From: Mycobacterium sp.
Lineage (GTDB): Bacteria; Actinomycetota; Actinomycetes; Mycobacteriales; Mycobacteriaceae
NCBI GenBank assembly: GCA_019246375.1
Contig: JAFAQO010000129.1
Location: 1 to 8,009 of the forward strand
Reading direction: 5' to 3'
DNA length: 8,009 nt
The translations under genes and the position numbers were made by a program. Of the stretch, positions 1 to 7,030 are shown piece after piece (the first letter of the stretch is position 1; every line of letters starts with the position of its first letter). Below the pieces are notes generated by a model. The model was given only the letters and a program-made list of their open reading frames with translations, made no database searches and had not been told where the DNA came from.

Positions 1-79
1 GCCGCCGCAGCAGGGATTCCGGGACGCGTTCCAGCAGCTCGAGCGTCGAGCGCGGCAGAACGAACTGGTTGTCGACCAC
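1..79 (-). CDS. mabR: MabR, FAS-II (mycolic acid) operon regulator, N-terminal fragment
   Basis: Only the first 26 codons are present; the gene runs off the left edge. The start is GTG at 79. An in-frame TAG at 91–89 rules out any earlier start. The visible peptide (initiator, VDNQFVLPRSTLELLERVP, then ESLLRR) resembles the start of M. tuberculosis Rv2242 as I remember it, and the position directly after aceE matches. The family is a PucR/CdaR-like regulator with a C-terminal helix-turn-helix, which lies outside this window. In mycobacteria MabR is reported to control the FAS-II genes fabD-acpM-kasA-kasB that follow it. There is no Shine-Dalgarno before the GTG; a -10-like hexamer six bases upstream suggests leaderless translation. 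Identity rests on 26 residues plus gene order. No domain is visible here. Confidence 0.8.
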   Translation of the reverse strand, partial: MVDNQFVLPRSTLELLERVPESLLRR

Positions 80-83
80 CCCT

Positions 84-101
84 AAAAGCTACGCCGCTTT
101 T
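84..101. repeat. Perfect inverted repeat over the mabR promoter
   Basis: AAAAGC, six spacer bases, then GCTTTT form a perfect 6+6 palindrome. It covers the candidate -10 hexamer of mabR and ends five bases before the mabR GTG. It could be an operator, for instance for autoregulation, or a weak hairpin terminator after aceE, since the minus strand reads into TTTT. The stem is AT-rich in a GC-rich genome, which makes chance less likely but does not exclude it. Confidence 0.4.
86..91 (-). promoter_or_regulatory. Putative -10 element for mabR (leaderless)
   Basis: On the minus strand TAGCTT fits the mycobacterial -10 pattern TANNNT. Exactly six bases (TTAGGG) separate it from the GTG of mabR, so transcription would begin on the first base of the start codon. 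Leaderless mRNAs of this form are common in mycobacteria. No good -35 is visible at 17–18 bp; a TTGGCC lies about 21 bp upstream. A promoter here would drive mabR and possibly the FAS-II genes beyond it independently of aceE. Confidence 0.5.
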
Positions 102-132
102 GTGGATGTTTCGGCCAATGCCGCCCCGGGCT

Positions 133-2925
<2,793 letters not shown>

Positions 2926-2932
2926 CGCACTA

Positions 2933-2938
2933 CTCCTC
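2933..2938 (-). promoter_or_regulatory. Shine-Dalgarno that sets the aceE TTG start
   Basis: GAGGAG on the minus strand sits seven bases upstream of TTG at 2925–2923. It is the best ribosome site in the region and places the start at the [10 protein letters not shown]-terminus seen in mycobacterial AceE. The competing ATG at 2958 has a weaker GGAAG. No TANNNT hexamer is visible for aceE in the 194-nt divergent gap, so its promoter is not located. Confidence 0.65.
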
Positions 2939-3105
2939 GGTTGGCGGTTCCGGTGCATGACACGGCTTCCGGTGGGCACTGCTGTCAGTCTGCTCCTGTG
3001 TCCTCCTATCGTGCAGCACCGGCGGCCCGAGCGGCGGCTAGGCGCCGTCGTGCGGCCTCGGTCACCGGAATTCGGCGCCTTCGGACGGTCGAACGCCCGA
3101 GCCTG

Positions 3106-3111
3106 TAACGT
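3106..3111 (+). promoter_or_regulatory. Putative -10 element of the divergent lipoprotein gene
   Basis: TAACGT fits TANNNT and ends eight bases before the GTG at 3120. Transcription would then start at or within two bases of the start codon. This agrees with the absence of any Shine-Dalgarno upstream. No clear -35 is seen. The element also supports GTG 3120 over the later in-frame GTG at 3183. Confidence 0.45.
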
Positions 3112-3119
3112 CACGGGCT

Positions 3120-3725
3120 GTGCTGACCGGATGGCGTGATCCAGGCGGATCGGGAAATCCCGCAACGGGCACGTCGCGTCGCGTGCGCGTCGGCGGGTTG
3201 GTGCTGGGCAGCGTCGCGACAGTACTAATGGGCATCGGCGGGTGTGCCTCGGTCACCGAGGGCACGGCGACGGTCGACACCGCGGTCGCGCCGGCCTACC
3301 GGGCGTCGGTATCTGCCTCGGTCTCGGCGTCGTCGGCGACGTCACGGATCCGGGAGACCCAGCGGCAGCAGTCGCTGACGACGCGGGCCGTGCGCAGCTC
3401 CTGCGGAGCGCTTGCTACCAGCAGCAAGGACGCGATCGAAAAGGTGAACGCCTTCGTTTCGGCGTTCAACCAGGGTCGCGATCCCGGGCCGACGGAGGGC
3501 CCGGCCATCGACGCGCTCAACCACAGCGCTGACATGGTCTCCGGCAGCATCAGCAATCCGCTGTCACCGGACCTGCGTAACGCGCTCAACTCTTACGTCG
3601 ACGCGTCCCGCGCGGTGGCGAACGCCATCGCCACCCATGTTGCGACGGGCGAGTTCAACAGCAGGGTCGATCAGCTCAACGACACCAAGACCAAAGCGGT
3701 TCAGCTGTGTATCGCCTCCTCGTAA
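3120..3725 (+). CDS. Putative secreted lipoprotein of unknown function (Rv2240c position)
   Basis: I do not recognise a functional family. The 201-aa product starts with a basic segment (GTSRRVRV, residues 17–24), then a hydrophobic stretch (about 25–38), then IGGC at 39–42, a fair lipobox. Cys42 would be lipidated and the mature part anchored on the outer face of the membrane. After it comes a Ser/Thr/Ala-rich linker ([11 protein letters not shown], then [13 protein letters not shown]), typical of mycobacterial lipoproteins, followed by a probably helical domain. The two other cysteines, Cys95 and Cys197, could form a disulfide outside the cell. The RR pair is only a weak Tat resemblance. 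The start is GTG with no Shine-Dalgarno but a -10-like hexamer just upstream; GTG 3183 is a less likely alternative that would leave about 20 residues before the lipobox. The gene diverges from aceE and precedes the DUF3052 gene by 79 nt, as Rv2240c does in M. tuberculosis. Confidence 0.8.
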   Translation: MLTGWRDPGGSGNPATGTSRRVRVGGLVLGSVATVLMGIGGCASVTEGTATVDTAVAPAYRASVSASVSASSATSRIRETQRQQSLTTRAVRSSCGALATSSKDAIEKVNAFVSAFNQGRDPGPTEGPAIDALNHSADMVSGSISNPLSPDLRNALNSYVDASRAVANAIATHVATGEFNSRVDQLNDTKTKAVQLCIASS

Positions 3726-3751
3726 CTCAGTCGTGTGGAGCCAGTCGTGCT

Positions 3752-3775
3752 GTGCGACGATAGTGCCCATCGCAC
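3752..3775. repeat. Inverted repeat between lipoprotein and DUF3052 genes
   Basis: GTGCGA and TCGCAC form a perfect 6-bp inverted repeat with a 12-nt loop. A weak -10-like GATAGT (3759–3764) lies inside the loop. There is no T-run after it. It may be a terminator for the lipoprotein gene, an operator over a DUF3052-ahpE promoter, or chance. Confidence 0.3.
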
Positions 3776-3790
3776 GGCGCCTTGATGGTC

Positions 3791-3798
3791 GAAGGAGG
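3791..3798 (+). promoter_or_regulatory. Strong Shine-Dalgarno for the DUF3052 gene
   Basis: GAAGGAGG is nearly the full complement of the 16S rRNA 3' end and lies six bases before GTG 3805. It selects that GTG over start codons further upstream in the same open frame, which reach back into the lipoprotein gene. Confidence 0.8.
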
Positions 3799-3804
3799 TC
3801 CACG

Positions 3805-4227
3805 GTGGTCGCGGCGGATGGCGCCCCGAACTACGCCCGCAAACTGGGCATCCAACGAGGGCAAGTTGTCCAGGAGTGGGGATGGGATGAGGACACCGAC
3901 GACGATGTGCGCGCCGACGTCGAGGAGACGTGCGGTGGCGAGTTGCTCGACGAAGACACCGACGAGGTTGTCGACGTGGTCCTGTTGTGGTGGCGTGACG
4001 GCGACGGCGATCTCGTCGACACGCTGATGGATGCGATCACATCGCTTGCCGATGACGGCGTGATCTGGGTGCTGACACCCAAGACCGGCAGGCCCGGGCA
4101 TGTGCTGCCCGCCGAGATCGCCGAATCGGCGCCCACCGCCGGTCTGATGCCGACCTCGTCGGTCAATCTCGGTGACTGGAGCGCCAGCCGGCTGGTGCAG
4201 CCGAAATCGCGGGCCGGGCGGCGCTGA
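3805..4227 (+). CDS. DUF3052 family protein (Rv2239c homologue)
   Basis: A small acidic cytosolic protein of 140 aa, with no signal peptide or membrane segment. It matches the actinobacterial DUF3052 family, whose function is not known to me. Visible landmarks are NYARKLGIQRGQVVQEWGWD near the N-terminus, the acidic run DEDTDEVVD followed by VVLLWWRDGDGDLVDTL, then GVIWVLTPKTGRPGHV (about residues 85–100), and a basic tail ending RAGRR. The WVLTPKTGRPGHV stretch looks like a conserved loop, but no catalytic motif is clear. The start is GTG with a near-perfect Shine-Dalgarno. The TGA shares its A with the ATG of ahpE, so the two are probably translated together. The same pair exists in M. tuberculosis (Rv2239c–Rv2238c). 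A role with AhpE in redox defence is only an inference from this coupling. Confidence 0.88.
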   Translation: MVAADGAPNYARKLGIQRGQVVQEWGWDEDTDDDVRADVEETCGGELLDEDTDEVVDVVLLWWRDGDGDLVDTLMDAITSLADDGVIWVLTPKTGRPGHVLPAEIAESAPTAGLMPTSSVNLGDWSASRLVQPKSRAGRR

Positions 4228-4688
4228 TGTTGACCGTCGGAACCGCGGCCCCCGACTTCACGCTGCGCGACCAGAATCATCAGCCCGTCACGCTCAGCGA
4301 CTATCGCGGCGATAAAAACGTGCTGCTGGTGTTCTTCCCGTTGGCGTTCACCGGGATCTGCCAAGGCGAGCTGGACCAGCTGCGCGATCACCTGCCCGAC
4401 TACGAAAACGACGACAGCGTGGCGCTGACCATTTCGGTGGGCCCGCCGCCCACCCACAAGATCTGGGCGATCGAAAACGGGTTCCTGTTCCCGGTGCTGT
4501 CCGACTTCTGGCCGCACGGAGCGGTCAGCCAGGCCTACGGGGTGTTCAACGACGACGCCGGCTTCTCCAACCGCGGCACATTCGTGGTCGATCGGTCGGG
4601 GGTCATTCGGTTCGCCGAAATGAAGCAGCCCGGCGAAGCCCGCGATCAGCGACTGTGGACCGACGCGCTGGCAGCAATCAAGGCCTGA
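4227..4688 (+). CDS. ahpE: One-cysteine peroxiredoxin AhpE
   Basis: AhpE reduces hydroperoxides and peroxynitrite through a sulfenic acid on one cysteine. In mycobacteria it is reported to be recycled by mycoredoxin/mycothiol or thioredoxin-type partners. The 153-aa length is that of the M. tuberculosis enzyme and the sequence is nearly collinear with it. The active-site segment PLAFTGIC contains the peroxidatic Cys45 with Pro38 and Thr42 of the Pxxx(T/S)xxC motif. Arg116 (SNRGTFVVDRSG) is the second conserved active-site residue. There is no other cysteine in the protein, which confirms the 1-Cys type. Trp80 and Trp95 of the known fluorescent pair are present. The ATG overlaps the upstream TGA by one base (TGATG) and no strong Shine-Dalgarno precedes it, so translation probably depends on the DUF3052 gene. 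The tRNA-Val gene follows 50 nt downstream. Confidence 0.97.
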   Translation: MLTVGTAAPDFTLRDQNHQPVTLSDYRGDKNVLLVFFPLAFTGICQGELDQLRDHLPDYENDDSVALTISVGPPPTHKIWAIENGFLFPVLSDFWPHGAVSQAYGVFNDDAGFSNRGTFVVDRSGVIRFAEMKQPGEARDQRLWTDALAAIKA

Positions 4689-4699
4689 CCAGCGGCGTT

Positions 4700-4729
4700 T
4701 TGGGCGCCGGTCGTCGGGGCGTGTACCGT
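4700..4729 (+). promoter_or_regulatory. Putative promoter of tRNA-Val
   Basis: TTGGGC (4700–4705) and TACCGT (4724–4729) are separated by 18 bp and end nine bases before the mature tRNA. The -10 fits TANNNT; the -35 keeps TTG of TTGACA. The -35 lies inside a small CGGCG/CGCCG stem-loop (4693–4709) that may end the ahpE transcript. Confidence 0.4.
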
Positions 4730-4738
4730 GCGCGGGAC

Positions 4739-4810
4739 GGGCGCGTAGCTCAGTGGTAGAGCTCTGGTTTTACACACCAGCGGTCGGCGGTTCGATACCG
4801 CCCGCGCCCA
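4739..4810 (+). tRNA. tRNA-Val (anticodon UAC)
   Basis: The full cloverleaf can be drawn by hand. The acceptor GGGCGCG (4739–4745) pairs with CGCGCCC (4803–4809). The D stem is GCTC/GAGC with loop AGTGGTA. The anticodon stem CTGGT/ACCAG (4764–4768, 4776–4780) encloses loop TTTACAC with anticodon TAC at 4771–4773. The variable loop has five bases. The T stem GGCGG/CCGCC encloses TTCGATA. The discriminator is A4810 and the next bases are CAA, so CCA is not encoded. UAC reads GUA and other Val codons. It closes the conserved ahpE block and borders a gene-poor junction, a usual place for integrated DNA. Confidence 0.97.
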
Positions 4811-4828
4811 CAACCGTTAATGCAGGTA

Positions 4829-4842
4829 AACCGCAAGCGGTT
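4829..4842 (+). terminator. Weak stem-loop after tRNA-Val
   Basis: AACCGC, two bases, GCGGTT form a perfect inverted repeat 18 bases after the tRNA; as RNA it would fold as a 5-bp stem with a CAAG loop. No U-tract follows. It may end the tRNA transcript or help 3' processing. The stem is short and chance is possible. Confidence 0.3.
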
Positions 4843-4872
4843 GCTGCGGCTGGCCCGGGCAGTAAACCCCCG

Positions 4873-4892
4873 GTGTGCCAAGAGTGTGCCAA
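4873..4892. repeat. Tandem GTGTGCCAA direct repeats, 11-bp period
   Basis: GTGTGCCAA occurs at 4873–4881 and again at 4884–4892, separated by GA. The 11-bp period puts both on the same face of the helix, as expected for a protein-binding site such as integrase arm sites or an operator. The pair lies 63 bases after a tRNA 3' end. No integrase gene is in the window. Confidence 0.45.
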
Positions 4893-5176
4893 CGGATCGA
4901 TCGATGCCGGGCGCGGGTACGCCGCGCTGAATCGGTCGTCATCGTTGTCGGGTTCCTTGGGTTCGTGGCCACTCAGCCCAGTCAGCGGTGCACCAGCAGG
5001 ACGCGGGCCTCATCGTCGTCGTGACGGATCGAGCATCGCTCGCCGCAAAGCGCCCGGTCGTACCGATGGCCCAGCATTTTCACGCCCGTCGCGTCGTCTC
5101 CGAGCGGGCGGCCTTGCCGCGCATCTCGATATAGACGAGATACGCCAGCATTTGATCACCCGGATCGACACCACGA

Positions 5177-5198
5177 TCCTGGGTCGGCCAACCCAGGA
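5177..5198 (-). terminator. Stem-loop terminator downstream of narK
   Basis: TCCTGGGT and ACCCAGGA form a perfect 8-bp stem with a 6-nt loop, about 42 nt after the narK stop. There is no long U-tract, as is usual in mycobacteria. It probably ends the nirB-nirD-narK transcript and, being symmetric, may also stop plus-strand reading from the tRNA side. A weaker ACTC/GAGT hairpin (5198–5209) overlaps it by one base. Confidence 0.6.
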
Positions 5199-5239
5199 CT
5201 CACAAGAGTGATTCGCCTGTCCGAGTACCCCCCGGAAGC

Positions 5240-6670
5240 TCACACGAGGGACGTCGTGCCTCGGGGCCGGACGTAGGCGGCCCAGGTGACGCCAAGGCAC
5301 ACGACATAGAAGATCAGGAACACCCAGAAGGCCGTCGTGGCGGACTTGTGCGGTGCGGCGTAGGAAGCGCGCAGCACGACGTTGATCCCTACGCCACCCA
5401 GGGCGCCGACCGCGCCGGCGATGCCGATCAACGCGCCCGACATCGACCTTTCCCAGCCAAGGCTCTCCGTGGGTGAAAGGTCCGTCAGTTCAAGCGATTT
5501 CGCGGCGAATATGGCGGGGATCATTTTGTAGACGGATCCGTTGCCGACGCCGGAGATCAGGAATAGCAGGATGAAACCGATGACGTAGGCGACCATAACC
5601 GAGTGGCTGATTTTTCCGGGGTGGGCGTCGCCGCGGGTGCCGGCAATGACCAGAATCCCGGCCGCGGCGACCATCGCCACAAAGCAGCCCATGGTGATCT
5701 TGGCGCCCCCGATGCGGTCCGCGAGTCGTCCGCCGATGGGCCGGCTCAGCGAGCCCAGCAGCGGACCCAGAAACGCGATTTGGGACGCGTGCAAGGCGGC
5801 GGCAGCCGCCGTGGCGTGCGGTGTGGCCAGGTAGTTGATCTGCAGTACCTGCCCGAACGCGAAGCTGTAGCCGATGAAAGATCCGAAGGTGCCGATATAC
5901 AGGAAAGAGATCAGCCACGCGTCGGGAAAGCGGACCACCCGCAGCATCGCCGCGGCGTTGGACTTCTGGTTGTCCAGGTTATCCATGAACAACGCGGCAC
6001 CCAGCGCAGCCAGCCCGACCAGAACCAGATAGGTGGCGCACACGATCTGCGGCGAACGGTTGCCCGCCGTGGCGATGACCAGCAGACCCACCAGTTGGAT
6101 GACCGGCACCCCGATGTTGCCGCCGCCGGCGTTTAGGCCAAGCGCCCACCCTTTGAGGCGCACCGGATAGAACGCGTTGATGTTGGTCATCGACGAGGCG
6201 AAGTTGCCGCCGCCGAATCCCGCGAAGGCCGCGACGAGCAGACAGGTGGTGTAAGAAAAACCAGGGTGCACCATGAACCACCACGTCAGCGTCAACGGAA
6301 TGAGCAGCGCCAGCGCGCTCACGGTCGTCCAGTTGCGGCCGCCGAAGCGCGCGACGGCGGTGGTGTAGGGCAGCCGCAGCAGGGCACCGACCAGGGTCGG
6401 GACCGCCACCAGGTAGAACTTGCCCGCCGCGTCGATGTGGTAGACGTTCTGCGGCATGAAAAGGACCATCACCGACCAGATCGACCACACCGAAAACCCG
6501 ATGTGCTCGGCAAAGATCGACCAGATGAGGTTGCGCCGCGCGACGTTGCGTCCGCCGTTGTTCCACGCGTGCAGGTCCTCCGGATCCCATCCCGAAATCA
6601 GACGATTACCCGTGCGCAGCCTCGAGCGCGGTGCGGCCGGGGTTGGCGTGGTCACCGGTTGTGCGGTCAT
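5240..6670 (-). CDS. narK: Nitrate/nitrite transporter, NarK/NarU family (MFS)
   Basis: An inner-membrane transporter of the nitrate/nitrite porter branch of the major facilitator superfamily, moving nitrate in or exchanging nitrate and nitrite. The protein has 476 aa, about 12 hydrophobic segments and a cytosolic N-terminal tail of roughly 45 residues. The first nitrate signature is GFGGGNFASSMTNINAF at about 151–167 in TM5. The second is GVGNGSVYKMIP at about 374–385. Arg99 (LLRLPYTTAVARFGG) and Arg310 (SRPIGGRLADR) sit where E. coli NarK has its two substrate-binding arginines. The ATG is preceded by GGAGA five bases away, and the TAG of nirD overlaps that ribosome site by one base, leaving a 9-nt gap. 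This places narK as the last gene of nirB-nirD-narK and favours nitrate/nitrite import for assimilation. M. tuberculosis has several NarK paralogues; which one this matches cannot be decided here. Confidence 0.93.
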   Translation of the reverse strand: MTAQPVTTPTPAAPRSRLRTGNRLISGWDPEDLHAWNNGGRNVARRNLIWSIFAEHIGFSVWSIWSVMVLFMPQNVYHIDAAGKFYLVAVPTLVGALLRLPYTTAVARFGGRNWTTVSALALLIPLTLTWWFMVHPGFSYTTCLLVAAFAGFGGGNFASSMTNINAFYPVRLKGWALGLNAGGGNIGVPVIQLVGLLVIATAGNRSPQIVCATYLVLVGLAALGAALFMDNLDNQKSNAAAMLRVVRFPDAWLISFLYIGTFGSFIGYSFAFGQVLQINYLATPHATAAAAALHASQIAFLGPLLGSLSRPIGGRLADRIGGAKITMGCFVAMVAAAGILVIAGTRGDAHPGKISHSVMVAYVIGFILLFLISGVGNGSVYKMIPAIFAAKSLELTDLSPTESLGWERSMSGALIGIAGAVGALGGVGINVVLRASYAAPHKSATTAFWVFLIFYVVCLGVTWAAYVRPRGTTSLV

Positions 6671-6679
6671 GGCGGTCTC

Positions 6680-7030
6680 CTACTGGGTGGCCGGGTTTGG
6701 CGGAGACGCGCCATTGCGCTCGGGCAGGCTGAGACGGATCGTTCCGTCGCCGTTGGTGTGCACCGGGTAGGTGGCCACGGAGGGTCCACCGTTGGCGACC
6801 TCGCACCCAGAGTCGAGCTCGTAGGTGTGGCCGTGCAAGGGGCAGACGACGACGCGGTCGTCCATCAGTCCGTCGGCCAGCGGGCCGCCGCGGTGCGGGC
6901 AGACCGCCTCGAGGGCCCGAAGTGAGCCGTCGCGCAGCCGAAAGACCGCGATCTGGCGGCCCTCGACGGCGTAGGCGCGGCCCTCACACAGGGGAAGGTC
7001 GGCCACCGGGCCCAGGGTGATGTCGCTCAT
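6680..7030 (-). CDS. nirD: Nitrite reductase small subunit with complete Rieske motif (NirD)
   Basis: Small partner of the assimilatory NADH nitrite reductase, 116 aa and cytosolic. It is a Rieske-fold protein with Cys44-Pro-His46 and Cys63-Pro-Leu-His66 (VCPHRGGPL, then VVCPLHGHTYEL), the full set of [2Fe-2S] ligands in CxH–x16–CxxH form. Many NirD proteins, including E. coli NirD and the M. tuberculosis one as I recall it, lack these ligands. The ATG at 7030 overlaps the nirB TGA in ATGA, with AGGTG about eight bases upstream inside nirB. An in-frame start at 7114 would add 28 Pro/Ala-rich residues that read as the nirB tail in another frame, so I reject it. The short tail NGASPPNPATQ is low-complexity. 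A stand-alone Rieske ferredoxin is the alternative, but the nirB overlap makes NirD the better call. Confidence 0.92.
   Translation of the reverse strand: MSDITLGPVADLPLCEGRAYAVEGRQIAVFRLRDGSLRALEAVCPHRGGPLADGLMDDRVVVCPLHGHTYELDSGCEVANGGPSVATYPVHTNGDGTIRLSLPERNGASPPNPATQ

Larger units (their letters stand above)
4811..5239. other. Gene-poor junction between tRNA-Val and narK
   Basis: About 430 bases without a convincing gene. From left to right it holds a small hairpin after the tRNA, a pair of GTGTGCCAA direct repeats, three very short minus-strand frames (ATG 4942 to TAA 4817, 41 aa; GTG 5083 to TGA 4982, 33 aa; ATG 5151 to TGA 5080, 23 aa), and the narK terminator stem-loop. The plus-strand frame of 152 codons crossing it begins inside the tRNA and is not credible. 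No second copy of the tRNA 3' end is seen within it, so no att site pair is demonstrated. Confidence 0.6.

Noticed and set aside
2926..3165. Extension of the aceE frame 80 codons upstream
   Set aside because: It would run past the GAGGAG–TTG start and into the divergent lipoprotein gene, and the added residues are low-complexity Arg/Ser/Pro.
4896..4905. ATCGATCGAT palindrome
   Set aside because: A short simple-sequence palindrome of a kind expected by chance and frequent in GC-rich actinobacterial DNA.
4817..4942. 41-codon minus-strand frame (MTTDSARRTRARHRSIRWH start)
   Set aside because: It crosses the direct repeats and the post-tRNA hairpin, is Arg-rich, and has only a weak GGAA upstream. 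Not better than chance.
4753..5211. 152-codon plus-strand frame beginning in tRNA-Val
   Set aside because: The start is inside the tRNA, there is no ribosome site, and the product has no protein-like pattern.
5603..6136. 177-codon plus-strand frame antisense to narK
   Set aside because: Shadow of narK, with Arg/Gln-rich low-complexity translation and no family resemblance.
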